Below are positions 33,911-42,167 of a stretch of 64,000 nucleotides of DNA, one piece after another. This DNA is from Lachnospiraceae bacterium (GTDB taxonomy: Bacteria > Bacillota > Clostridia > Lachnospirales > Lachnospiraceae): NCBI GenBank assembly GCA_028689585.1, contig JAQVCW010000021.1, forward strand, positions 1-64,000, written 5' to 3'. Position 1 is the first letter of the stretch. Every line of letters starts with the position of its first letter. Made by a program: the position numbers and the translations under genes. Below the pieces are notes generated by a model, which was not told the DNA's origin, made no database searches, and saw only the letters and a program-made list of their open reading frames with translations.

Positions 33911-35602
33911 TTACTGTGTTTTCTTCACCCTGCAGCTCTTCTTGCAGAAGCAGATCCCAAGCTTCCGGATATTCAGATACCCTTCATTCAGATATTCCTC
34001 CTCATAATTCATATCTTCGATCTGCTGCAATGCTTCCTGACAGCCTGCATCCATTTCCGTAAAAACCTTTGTGTATTTAAATTCTAAAATATACAGAGGA
34101 TCTCTCTCATCCAATGGGATCAGAACCAGATCCGGGCGGCCGTCTCCGCTCTCCCGATTGGATTTTATGGTGTAGCTTGACCAGCCCTGCAGCAGTCCGG
34201 CCATTATTCCATGGTAAAAGCCTTCGTTTCCATCATAATAACTGATGCTGATTTTCAGGATATCCCGGATTTCCGCTTCTATCTTTGTCTCATCCTCATC
34301 AAGAAAAGCCTGGTAAAGGGCTGTGAAATCCCGCACCTTGATCCTATCCGCAAACCACTCCCGTATCATATTTCGATAAATATAGCGTACCTCCATATTG
34401 GGTATCTTCATTGTAAGGTATATCGTATCTTCTTCCAGTCTCTGGCCTTCGGCCTTCAGATATCCGGTAAAGAAAAGAAAGTTCCATAAATTATCCTGGG
34501 ATTTATGAATATCCCCATAGGTAATCTCTTCATGCACCGGCTTCTCAATCGTATCCCCTGCAATCAGCTTTTCAATCTCCTGCTTCACCTCACTGTTCGC
34601 AGTTTCAACCAGCTCCCGTACAATGGAATTGGAGGATGTGTTGGACCAGTATGGCTTGGGAAACGCCACGGTCTCTGTTACATTGGAATAAATGTAATTA
34701 ATCACACTCCATGGATTATATACTTCTGTCTTACCAAACAAATAGCCGTCATACCAATCCTTTAATTCTTTTTCTTTTTCCTTTAAATCATAAAATTCAA
34801 CCATCCGGTCTATTTCATCCTGTATAAAGCCAAAATACTCTGCATAATTTTCATTCAGCACAGAAATGATCTGCAGATTATTTAACCCGGTAAAAATACT
34901 CTCCCTGCTGATGCGAAGACACCCCGTAATGACAGCAAACTGAAGGCTGTCATTGGTTTTTAAAGCGGATTCAAACAGCGAGCGGACAAAATCAATCATC
35001 TGATCGTAAAACTGGCGAAAATATGCATTTTCCAATGGAACATCGTATTCATCAATCAAGATGATCGTTTTTTTGTGGTGGTATTTTTCCAGGCAGAAGG
35101 ATAAGAACTGCAGGGCCGTTACATTGACCGCATGTTCAGCCTTCTGGTCTCTGATCTGCAAGAACCTGATCTTCTCTTCCTGCGTCAGCGCATCTGACTC
35201 AACAACATAATTGTGTCTGTCAAACTCCCTTCCAATTTCATTCATCAGACAAACGTAAGCTGTCTCGAAATCCGGCTGTTTTGCAGACTTCAGGGACAAA
35301 GAAATCACCGGATACTGTCCCATCTCACCCGTATAGCGCTCCCCCGCATCCAGAATCTTCTTTCCTTCAAAATATCTGCTGTTATCCAACAATACACCGT
35401 CTCTGGTATATTCCTTTTCAAAATAAGTTTTCAGCATACTGAGTGCAAGCGTTTTGCCAAATCGCCTGGGTCTTGTAAAAAGGCTTACTGCGCCCTGTTT
35501 ATCTAAAATCTCTTTCATCAGCATCGTTTTATCAACATAATAATAATTTTGGTCTATCATTGCCTTGTAATTATCTATGCCAATCGCCAATGGTTTCTTC
35601 AT
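33911..35602 (-). CDS. AAA-ATPase / PD-(D/E)XK nuclease-like protein, copy 2
   Basis: The start is ATG 35602, as in copy 1; 563 residues. Sequence is nearly the same as copy 1, with a few substitutions (IKVRDF for IKVWDF, LLQGW for LLQSW, QEALQQ for QQALQQ) and a different last few residues (VKKTQ). Walker A RPRRFGKT, Walker B LIDEYD and LEFKYTK are all kept, so both copies look intact. It directly follows cbiK (about 105 bp). Because the other copy carries a stranded piece of cbiK, this is the ancestral position. Confidence 0.85.
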   Translation of the reverse strand: MKKPLAIGIDNYKAMIDQNYYYVDKTMLMKEILDKQGAVSLFTRPRRFGKTLALSMLKTYFEKEYTRDGVLLDNSRYFEGKKILDAGERYTGEMGQYPVISLSLKSAKQPDFETAYVCLMNEIGREFDRHNYVVESDALTQEEKIRFLQIRDQKAEHAVNVTALQFLSFCLEKYHHKKTIILIDEYDVPLENAYFRQFYDQMIDFVRSLFESALKTNDSLQFAVITGCLRISRESIFTGLNNLQIISVLNENYAEYFGFIQDEIDRMVEFYDLKEKEKELKDWYDGYLFGKTEVYNPWSVINYIYSNVTETVAFPKPYWSNTSSNSIVRELVETANSEVKQEIEKLIAGDTIEKPVHEEITYGDIHKSQDNLWNFLFFTGYLKAEGQRLEEDTIYLTMKIPNMEVRYIYRNMIREWFADRIKVRDFTALYQAFLDEDETKIEAEIRDILKISISYYDGNEGFYHGIMAGLLQGWSSYTIKSNRESGDGRPDLVLIPLDERDPLYILEFKYTKVFTEMDAGCQEALQQIEDMNYEEEYLNEGYLNIRKLGICFCKKSCRVKKTQ

Positions 35603-35732
35603 ACTCCACACCTGCCTTCTCTGCCAAAAAATCGGCCACACTGTCATTTACAAACAGTATAGCCGATTGCGAGGGAAAAAACAATTTCCATTATTTCATT
35701 TTAAATATTATTCACAAAGCCGTGAAGCTTCC
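33920..35732. repeat. Segmental duplication, right copy (1813 bp)
   Basis: This is the partner of 31102-32914. Its right end lies inside the cbiK coding region, showing that the donor arrangement was cbiK followed by the AAA-ATPase gene. Confidence 0.92.
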
Positions 35733-36517
35733 CGGATGAGGGAAGCAATATGCCGCAGGAATATTTTCCGGACTGATTTGTACTCCCCCAATCCTTTCAA
35801 TATGCATTCTACCTCATATCCCTCTCTTTTGAACTGACGATACCAGGAGGACTCATCCTCTCCGGAAAGATCATTTTTCGCATGATCTCCGGCTACGATC
35901 ATAAAGGGAGCCAGATACAGCTTCCGGGGAGCGAATGCAGCCAGCATCCGTTTCAGTGAATCCACGCGGGGATATGCTTCCACGGTTCCCAGAAAAATAT
36001 TGGAATAGCCCTTGTCCTTGAACCGGTAGTCCATCGCTGCATATACCGTATCCGCATAATGGGCGGTTCCGTGTCCCATCAATACCAGTGCCTCTTTTTC
36101 CGCCAGATTTTCGTATTCCTTCGCCATTGCCTCTGTCATCTCATCCAGATCTTCCTCCGTTGTCAAAAGCGGATTGCCAAAGCGGATACTGTGAAAATCG
36201 TCCTGAAAACGCAGTGCAGCTTCTTTCATTCCTTCATTCTCAAGACCATTGATCACATGGGTCGGCTGAATGATTACGTCCTCAATTCCCTGCTGCTTCA
36301 TGGCCTCCATGGCCTCTGATACGCTCCAAATCTTCACGCCGTCCCGCTGCAGCACCCTGCGCATGATCATTTTGCTGGTCCAGGCACGATTTACCTGATA
36401 ATCCGGGTATGCCTCTCTGATATCATTTTCGATCACATCAATTGTTTTTTCTCTGGTGTCATTGTGGCTGGTGCCAAAGCTGACCACCAAAATTGCTTTT
36501 TTGGTATCTTTTTTCAT
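35708..36517 (-). CDS. cbiK: Cytoplasmic CbiK-like sirohydrochlorin cobaltochelatase
   Basis: CbiK inserts Co2+ into sirohydrochlorin at the start of anaerobic cobalamin synthesis. The 269-residue protein has no signal peptide and shows VVSFGTSHNDTRE at the N-terminus, His149 in LMGHGTAHYAD, Glu180 in FLGTVEAYP and His212 in VAGDHAKND, which line up with the three metal ligands of Salmonella CbiK. It is the last gene of the riboswitch-led operon and is 69 bp after the ATPase. CbiK activity on other metals or tetrapyrroles is possible. Confidence 0.92.
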   Translation of the reverse strand: MKKDTKKAILVVSFGTSHNDTREKTIDVIENDIREAYPDYQVNRAWTSKMIMRRVLQRDGVKIWSVSEAMEAMKQQGIEDVIIQPTHVINGLENEGMKEAALRFQDDFHSIRFGNPLLTTEEDLDEMTEAMAKEYENLAEKEALVLMGHGTAHYADTVYAAMDYRFKDKGYSNIFLGTVEAYPRVDSLKRMLAAFAPRKLYLAPFMIVAGDHAKNDLSGEDESSWYRQFKREGYEVECILKGLGEYKSVRKIFLRHIASLIREASRLCE

Positions 36518-36530
36518 TTCTTCTCCTTAT

Positions 36531-36560
36531 TGAACATCAGCCCGTACTGAATTTTTTCTT
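36531..36560. repeat. Intergenic palindromic repeat, half copy
   Basis: TGAACATCAGCCCGTACTGA matches the left arm of the TCAGCCCA family; the right arm is missing. It sits between the ATPase and cbiK genes. Confidence 0.5.
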
Positions 36561-36585
36561 AATACCGACATCTTAAAGATAAAAG

Positions 36586-37371
36586 CTACAATGGATAGGG
36601 AATGCACGCTTCCCTCTTTGCCTGCTCCACGTAGGTGCGGCAGATTTTCTCGCCATACAGCGTCTGAAGCTGCTCTTCATGGAGCAGCGTCTTTGCTGTT
36701 CCCAGCGTGAAATTCCCCTCCCGGTCCATGATACCGATGGTTCCCTCCAGCAGCAGGGCGTGGTCCGGCATGTGGGAGGTCAGAATAATACCAAAGGATC
36801 TGGCCGACAGTTGTTTTAACAGGCGCAGAATTTTCAGTTGATTTCCATAATCCAGGTGATTCACCGGTTCGTCCAGCATGATGATCTGAGGCTGCTGCAC
36901 CAGAACCCGTGCGATCAGTACCTGCTGGCACTCGCCTCCGCTCAGCTTTGTATATGATTTCTCTGCCAGCGGGAGCAGATTCATCTGTTCCATCACTTCA
37001 TCCACCATCTGATAATCCGCTTTGGATGGTGACTGGCCAAAGCGCAGATAAGGCGCCCGCCCCATGGCGATATATTCCCGGACAGAAAATTCATAGGTTT
37101 TGATCTGGTTTTGAGGAACAAAGCCGATCTGACGGGCCAGTTGCTTCGGAGCCGTTTTGTACAGATCCTGTCCTCCGATCCGAAGTATGCCATGGCTCAC
37201 CTTATGAAAACCGCTGATGCAGGACAGCAGTGTGGACTTTCCTGCACCATTTGGCCCCAGGATGGTCAATATTTCTCCCTTTTTCAGAGTGAGATCCACA
37301 TTTTGAAAAATCGGTTCTTCTTTTCCATAGGAAAAAGAAGCTTGTGTTACCTCTAAAAGTAATTCATCCAT
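36586..37371 (-). CDS. FecE/BtuD-type ABC transporter ATP-binding protein
   Basis: The 261-residue ATPase has Walker A GPNGAGKSTLLSC, Q-loop FVPQNQ, signature KLSGGECQQVLIARVL, Walker B IIMLDEPVNHLD and His in TSHMPDH. The sequence class is that of iron-siderophore, haem and cobalamin importers. It completes an importer with the permease 67 bp upstream and the binding protein before that. Control by a cobalamin riboswitch makes corrinoid, cobalt-chelate or precursor tetrapyrrole the likely cargo rather than siderophore. Confidence 0.93.
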   Translation of the reverse strand: MDELLLEVTQASFSYGKEEPIFQNVDLTLKKGEILTILGPNGAGKSTLLSCISGFHKVSHGILRIGGQDLYKTAPKQLARQIGFVPQNQIKTYEFSVREYIAMGRAPYLRFGQSPSKADYQMVDEVMEQMNLLPLAEKSYTKLSGGECQQVLIARVLVQQPQIIMLDEPVNHLDYGNQLKILRLLKQLSARSFGIILTSHMPDHALLLEGTIGIMDREGNFTLGTAKTLLHEEQLQTLYGEKICRTYVEQAKREACIPYPL

Positions 37372-37385
37372 GTTCCGCCCTCATA

Positions 37386-37433
37386 CGAACATCAGCCCAT
37401 TCCAGATTTGCCTGCGGCAAATGGGCTGACGCT
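37386..37433. repeat. Intergenic palindromic repeat, best-preserved copy
   Basis: GAACATCAGCCCATT then TTTGCC-TGC-GGCAAA then TGGGCTGACGCTG. Outer arms 37391-37398 and 37421-37428 and inner arms 37406-37411 and 37415-37420 are perfect complements. It occupies the gap between permease and ATPase genes. At least five other sites in the window match it. Confidence 0.85.
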
Positions 37434-37438
37434 GATTG

Positions 37439-38443
37439 TCAAATCTCTCGCTTCTGCCGAAGCAGTAATCCCAAAAACGCCGGAGCTCCGATAAAACCGG
37501 TGAGAATGCTTAACGGCACTTCTGTCCCGGACAGATTTCTGGCAAAGGTATCAATCAGCATCAGAAAGGAAGCTCCCAGGAAAATGCTGACCGGAACCAG
37601 CCGTTTGTTGTCGGAGCCCACCAGCAGCCTTCCCAGATGGGGGATCACCAGTCCGATCCACCCCACGCTTCCGGCTATGCAGATGGAGGATGCGGTCAGG
37701 ACGGTAGCGCATACGATACAAATCCCCCGCAGAGCGGTGATATTCACTCCCAGTGAATGCGCTTCCACTTCTCCAATCGCCAGGAGATTAATTCTCCACC
37801 TGAGGCAGATTAAAATCCCCATACAGACCAGCATGCCCGGCATAATCATCAGTACATCCGATGCGCTCACCTTCGCCAGACTTCCCATGGTCCAGAATGT
37901 GATCAGGGCGAGCTGGGTATCCGGATCCGCCAGATATTTCAGCAGCCCCTGAGCGGAAGTGAAAAAACCGCTGACAATGATCCCTGCCAATACCAGCATC
38001 AGATTGCTTTTGTTGCGAAACAAGTGAGGGATGACGTTGGTCAGTGCAACCGCCACCAGGCCGCCAGCCAATGCCAGTATCTGTATCACTGTGCCGGGCC
38101 AGCCATTTAAAATAGCCAGTGAAGCTCCTACACAGGCCCCTGCAGATACCCCCAGCAGATCCGGGGATACCAGTGGATTTTGAAATATTCCCTGATATAC
38201 CGTACCGGAAAGAGCCAGAGAGGCCCCTACAAAGAAGGCACCTCCAAGCCGGGGAAGACGTACTGCCCAGACTACATTATCCACATTTTGCGACCAGGTT
38301 ACCGGAATATCGATAAATCTGGACGCAAGCACTGCGGCCAGCTCCCCAAACGTAATCTGAAAGCGGCCGCAGCACATACCTGCGCAGAACAGAATCAGGC
38401 AAAGAAGGATCAGCACTCCCAAGACACCTTTTTTCTTCTGCAT
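37439..38443 (-). CDS. FecCD/BtuC-family ABC transporter permease
   Basis: The 334-residue protein has about ten membrane helices and FecCD motifs: VRLPRLGGAFFVGASLALSG, QGIFQNPLVSPDLLGVSAGA and SVGWIGLVIPHLGR. Only one permease gene is present, implying a homodimer as in BtuC. It starts 18 bp after the binding-protein stop. It imports the ligand captured by the protein encoded at 38461. Confidence 0.94.
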   Translation of the reverse strand: MQKKKGVLGVLILLCLILFCAGMCCGRFQITFGELAAVLASRFIDIPVTWSQNVDNVVWAVRLPRLGGAFFVGASLALSGTVYQGIFQNPLVSPDLLGVSAGACVGASLAILNGWPGTVIQILALAGGLVAVALTNVIPHLFRNKSNLMLVLAGIIVSGFFTSAQGLLKYLADPDTQLALITFWTMGSLAKVSASDVLMIMPGMLVCMGILICLRWRINLLAIGEVEAHSLGVNITALRGICIVCATVLTASSICIAGSVGWIGLVIPHLGRLLVGSDNKRLVPVSIFLGASFLMLIDTFARNLSGTEVPLSILTGFIGAPAFLGLLLRQKREI

Positions 38444-38460
38444 ATTTTTTATTTCTCCTT

Positions 38461-39630
38461 TTACTGCGCGGACGGGCCCATATGGTTCAGAATGTTCTGT
38501 ACATTTTCATCGCTGAGCTCGTAGTCATAGAATGTCTGATAATAATTTTTGATCTCTTCTTCCATGTTCAGATCTGCAAAAAGATCCGGATGAATGTTTT
38601 TTGCCAGATAGAGCATCAGCAATACGCTCTCCCCGCTGTAATCCCAGTTAAATACACCGCTCGGGCAGAGATAAACCTGCTTCTGTGCTACAGCGGTGAT
38701 ACCGCTCCAGGCTTCATTCTCCAGCACAATACCGGTATCATCCATACGTCCCATAAAGATGATTTCCGGATCCCACTCCATGATCTGTTCGATGGTCAGA
38801 GTGCTGTTCATTTCCTCTGGAGTAGCCTTTGCCACGTAATTGCCGCCGGCCAGTTCTACCAGATAATGAGGATAGGAATTCTTTGAAAATGTCACCAGAC
38901 CTTCATCGGAACGTGCATAATAAACCCGCGGACGCTCTTCATCGGTCAGAGAATCCGTCTTTTCACGGACATATGCTACTTTTTCTTCGAAATAATCGCA
39001 CCATGCTTTGGCACGGTCCAGTGCATCTCCTCCAAAGGCTTCTGCCATGGCATTGATCTCCGTCTCCTGAAATGCCAGAAAACCTTCCAGATCACTGTAG
39101 GGAAGTTCTCCGCTGCACTGAGTGATCACATATGGAATGCTCAGTTCATCCAACTGCTCATCCAGTTCCTGATAGTCATGACAAATGACGAACCCCGCAT
39201 TCAAATTCATAATATCCTCGATATTCGGTGTGGAAGAGCTGTCGAAAACTACCAGATCATTGATTTCCGGATGGATCAGGCTGGCCCATTCTGTATTGCA
39301 GAATTTTGTAATGCCGCCCAGGCGGTCTGTCACCCCCAGGATCATTGCCTTTTCATATGCCGGTCCCGGAAGAAGCACTACATTCTGAGCATTGGCAGGT
39401 ACTTCCGCTTCTCTTCCTGTTACATCTGTAACCTGATTCATCCCGCCTGCCTGTTCTGTTGTCTGTTCTGTTGTCTGTTCTGTTGTCTGTTCTGTTGTCT
39501 GTTCTGTCGTCTGTTCTGTCGTCTGTTCTGACATCTGTTCTGTCGTCTCTGCAAATGCGGTTATTCCCAAGGCTGTGAAATTCACTGCCAGTACACATGC
39601 AAGCATAAGTGATGCTGTTTTTTTCTTCAT
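38461..39630 (-). CDS. FecB/BtuF-type periplasmic-binding-protein-like ligand receptor with TTEQ repeat linker
   Basis: The 389-residue protein has a signal peptide (LMLACVLAVNFTALGITAFAE) but no lipobox Cys, then a low-complexity linker of TTEQ units (about 29-60), then a class III binding fold: VTDVTGREAEVPANAQNVVLL, FVICHDYQEL and a helix-backbone region ending GVFNWDYSGESVLLMLYLA. The lack of a lipid anchor is unusual for a Gram-positive importer, so it may be held by its signal segment or be freely secreted. Ligand unknown; the cobalamin riboswitch upstream suggests a corrinoid or tetrapyrrole. Confidence 0.88.
   Translation of the reverse strand: MKKKTASLMLACVLAVNFTALGITAFAETTEQMSEQTTEQTTEQTTEQTTEQTTEQTTEQAGGMNQVTDVTGREAEVPANAQNVVLLPGPAYEKAMILGVTDRLGGITKFCNTEWASLIHPEINDLVVFDSSSTPNIEDIMNLNAGFVICHDYQELDEQLDELSIPYVITQCSGELPYSDLEGFLAFQETEINAMAEAFGGDALDRAKAWCDYFEEKVAYVREKTDSLTDEERPRVYYARSDEGLVTFSKNSYPHYLVELAGGNYVAKATPEEMNSTLTIEQIMEWDPEIIFMGRMDDTGIVLENEAWSGITAVAQKQVYLCPSGVFNWDYSGESVLLMLYLAKNIHPDLFADLNMEEEIKNYYQTFYDYELSDENVQNILNHMGPSAQ
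39451..39550. repeat. 12-bp tandem repeats encoding (TTEQ)n in the binding protein
   Basis: Units of CTGTTCTGTTGT, with GTC-type variants at one end, repeat in tandem about eight times. Because the unit is four codons, copy-number changes keep the frame and alter linker length between signal peptide and binding domain. Confidence 0.9.
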
Positions 39631-39651
39631 CTCTTCTCTCCTTTGTTTTTT

Positions 39652-39704
39652 AGAACATGGGCACAGCCTGAATTTGCTGATTGCAAACAGGCTGATGCTG
39701 TGTT
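39652..39704. repeat. Intergenic palindromic repeat, diverged copy
   Basis: The segment CAGCCTG...TTTGCTGATTGCAAACAGGCTGATGCTGTG keeps both stems of the family with compensating changes (CAGCCTG pairs with CAGGCTG). It lies between the secreted chelatase and binding-protein genes. The rest of this roughly 280-base gap holds nothing else I can support. Confidence 0.65.
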
Positions 39705-39912
39705 TCGATTTTCACCGCGAAAGAAAGCTCCTGCACAAATTGGATTCCTTCTTTCCCAAATGCACAAAAGCCCCCTTTATTTTTTGTTGCCAACCGCTTC
39801 TGTTTTCTGCAAATATTTATTCGATGCTATTCACGGCTGATTTGGAAAACAGCCGCCGTGGGATACCCAGCCCACACGGCAGCGTTCTCCTATGAGCTGT
39901 GAATCGAAATAT

Positions 39913-41541
39913 TTACTCTGCTTTTACCGGATTGGAAACAGAAACCATATGGTCATACCACACGCCCTTGGTTCCGATCAAAGCGAGTGCAAATTCTTCA
40001 TCCACAGCCGGTACCGGAACATCGAAGCCATAAACTTCTTCTGTGGTGCCATCGCTGTAGGTTACCGTATCTGTGGTAGGCTGAAGAAGCTCTGCTCCGT
40101 CTTTCTGTGCATCTTCTGCGGTTCCTGCAAATAAGTTCACTATATTCATGGATGGCAGGCTGATATGAAGCATCATTTTTCCATTTTCAACGGTCAGAAC
40201 GCCTTTTCCTTCCTTTGATTCGTTTACATGGAACATGCTGCTGTCCGTATTGAATTCTGCCTGATAGGTTCCATCTTCCAAAGATGCGGCTTCTGTCCCT
40301 GCATCTGCTGTATCTTCTGCACCGCTGCCACCGATCACTGCTGCTGTATGAGCCACATAAATGCTCTCAACATCTGCAATCTGGCCAAGGCCTGCAATCT
40401 GAGCCTCTACGCTGTCAAAACTGCCGGATGCTTCAAACTGGCTCTTCCAGGAATCTGCATCTTCTCCGGCCATATCGTTGTTGGCATGATCGCCTGCCAC
40501 TACCATCAGCGGACGAAGGATTACTTTTTTATAGCCTGCATCTGCCAGTTTTGCAATCACAGCTTCGCATGCGGTATCTTCCGGTTTTCCTTCTACGGTT
40601 CCGATAAATACGTTTTTGTAGCCCAGGGTTTCCATCTGAGTCTGCATCTGATCATAAGTCACGTTTGCTGTATGAGAAGTTCCATGTCCCATAAATACAA
40701 ATGCGGTTCCATCTTCTGCTGCTGCATCCAGGGTATCATAGCCTGCCGTCTTAACTGCTTCTGCAGTGATTGCGGTTGCTACTGCTTCCTTGTCAGCGTT
40801 AACTTCAGACGCATCTGCTCCTACTTCGCCCAGCAGCGGCTCTGCCACCTTCACGGTTTCGAACTCATCCTCATATGCGGATACTGCTTCCATGAGCTCA
40901 TCATACTCTGCGCCATGCATCAGATGCGTCGGCTGTACTACCAGGTTCTTGACTCCGTTTGCTGCTGCGCGCTCCAGAGCCTGATCCATGTTGTCGATCT
41001 TTTCGCCGTCGCGGGCCTGCACATGATTGATGATGATCTGTGCGGTAAACGCTCTGCGAACTGACCAGTCCGGATTTGCTTCCTGCAAAGCCTTTTCAAT
41101 TCCTCCGATATCTGCAGCACGGCTGTCATTGAACGAAGTGCCGAAGCTGACTACCAGAAGTTCATTTTCTCCGATTTCATCCTGATTCAGAGGATCATCT
41201 GCAGATGCATCTCCGGTATCTCTTCCAAAGTAATCCGGATCTGCATTCTCACCGGCTACCAGCTCCTTCTGAGCATCGGTCAGCGCATCCCATGCTGCCC
41301 TGGCTTCTTCACACTGTGCGTCGGTGTCATCGGTTCTTTCCTGCACATAGATGGCATCAATCAGTGCCGCCACTTTGTCCGCTGCTGCCTGATCATCCGT
41401 TGTCTCTGCCGCTGCCTCAGCAGTATCTTCCGCTGCGCTTTCGGTCACTGCTTCGGTCTCTGCGCCTGCCATAGCTGCGGGTGCTGCTGCCATTACAAAG
41501 GCACATCCCAATGCTGCGATTACATTAAATCTCTTCTTCAT
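39913..41541 (-). CDS. Secreted CbiK-like chelatase fused to a C-terminal surface domain
   Basis: The start is the ATG at 41541 (MKKRFNVIAALGCAF), nine bases after AGGAGG; 542 residues. A signal peptide ends near AMAGAE; an acidic Ala/Glu-rich linker with a helical pair follows (about 25-120). The CbiK domain (about 127-405) keeps VVSFGTSFNDSR, His286 in FMGHGTSHTAN, Glu317 in IGTVEGKP and His352 in VAGDHANND, so the metal site is intact. A further ~120-residue domain (DGTYQAEF, GVLTVENGKMMLHISL, FDVPVPAVD, GVWYDHMVSV) resembles the repeats of the protein at 42168. First gene after a cobalamin riboswitch. The chemistry outside the cell is unknown: cobalt loading, stripping or tetrapyrrole capture. 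Confidence 0.85.
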   Translation of the reverse strand: MKKRFNVIAALGCAFVMAAAPAAMAGAETEAVTESAAEDTAEAAAETTDDQAAADKVAALIDAIYVQERTDDTDAQCEEARAAWDALTDAQKELVAGENADPDYFGRDTGDASADDPLNQDEIGENELLVVSFGTSFNDSRAADIGGIEKALQEANPDWSVRRAFTAQIIINHVQARDGEKIDNMDQALERAAANGVKNLVVQPTHLMHGAEYDELMEAVSAYEDEFETVKVAEPLLGEVGADASEVNADKEAVATAITAEAVKTAGYDTLDAAAEDGTAFVFMGHGTSHTANVTYDQMQTQMETLGYKNVFIGTVEGKPEDTACEAVIAKLADAGYKKVILRPLMVVAGDHANNDMAGEDADSWKSQFEASGSFDSVEAQIAGLGQIADVESIYVAHTAAVIGGSGAEDTADAGTEAASLEDGTYQAEFNTDSSMFHVNESKEGKGVLTVENGKMMLHISLPSMNIVNLFAGTAEDAQKDGAELLQPTTDTVTYSDGTTEEVYGFDVPVPAVDEEFALALIGTKGVWYDHMVSVSNPVKAE

Positions 41542-41565
41542 TCTTCTCATCCTCCTGGTTTTGTG

Positions 41566-41612
41566 GAGCATCAGTCCATCTTAAATTTGCCTGCGGCGAA
41601 TGGGCTGACACA
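41566..41612. repeat. Intergenic palindromic repeat in the chelatase leader
   Basis: GAGCATCAGTCCATCTTAAATTTGCC-TGC-GGCGAATGGGCTGACA. Both stems can still pair through G-T wobbles. It is immediately upstream of the ribosome binding site of the secreted chelatase gene. Confidence 0.75.
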
Positions 41613-41639
41613 TTTTTTATATTCAATATCTAAGCAGTA

Positions 41640-41735
41640 CCAGGTTCCAGCTTCCATACCTGTAATCGCCCCGGGGTAATTACCTGTACAAAGCGCAGAC
41701 ACAATTTATGCTGTTTCTGCATTTTGGGTAAGCGC
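41640..41735 (-). repeat. Leader repeat B, copy 1 (hairpin plus TTTG-CAGGTAATT tail)
   Basis: On the minus strand the sequence AAATGCAGAAA, TGCGC, TTTGTACAGGTAATTACC and GGCGATTACA occurs in the same order and orientation as in the leader of the CmpB-type gene at 62205-62300. The GTAAT...ATTAC arms form a hairpin around CCCC/GGGG. Function unknown. Confidence 0.5.
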
Positions 41736-41773
41736 TCTGCTCTATGGTTTTGCTTTCGTATCTGCGCAACATG

Positions 41774-41815
41774 AAAAGCACCGAAATGAATCCTCCGATC
41801 CACTCCGATGCTTTT
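41774..41815 (-). terminator. Terminator hairpin downstream of the cobalamin riboswitch
   Basis: On the minus strand AAAAGCATCGGAGTGGAT pairs with ATTCATTTCGGTGCTTTT over 18 positions (several G-T wobbles) around a 6-base loop and ends in TTTT. It lies about 75 bases after the riboswitch core and is the likely expression platform that stops transcription when cobalamin is bound. Confidence 0.7.
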
Positions 41816-41887
41816 TGTACGTCAATAATTCATACGGAATCAACAGTACAACCAAATCCTCGTGGTTGGAGCTTTTGCTCATGTACT

Positions 41888-42055
41888 AACAATGGCAGGT
41901 CTTCTGACTCAAGTTCAACGCATCTGCAGCCTTCCCAGTTCCCCAGTGACATATTTGCAGACGCTCCCTTTTACAGCGACGGTATCGTACAGGATTTACA
42001 CCTGTTTTCCTTTTCACCAAACAGCAAATCTCTTTGCGTTTGACACCTATTGTTT
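41888..42055 (-). promoter_or_regulatory. Cobalamin riboswitch
   Basis: On the minus strand the conserved blocks occur in order: ATAGGTGTCAAACGC, TTTGGTGAAAAGGAAAAC, AGGTGTAAATCCTG, the B12-box-like region CCGTCGCTGTAA, and the 3' block GAGTCAGAAGACCTGCC. These are the class-I cobalamin riboswitch signatures. It lies about 350 bases before the secreted chelatase start and should shut off the chelatase-importer-cbiK operon when adenosylcobalamin is plentiful. Confidence 0.92.
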
Positions 42056-42167
42056 TAGATATATAAATATCTTTACGATATTTCATCTTTTCGAAAAAAT
42101 TATAGCACAATGCTTCTTAGAATACTACTTAATTTTTTATGATTTTGCCGAATAAATTTCTCATTTC

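Noticed and set aside
39451-39550. Possible CRISPR array
   Set aside because: The repeats are contiguous 12-bp units without spacers and lie inside a coding frame.
41886-42110. 74-residue minus-strand frame over the riboswitch
   Set aside because: It is a by-product of the conserved RNA sequence; no ribosome binding site and composition unlike protein.
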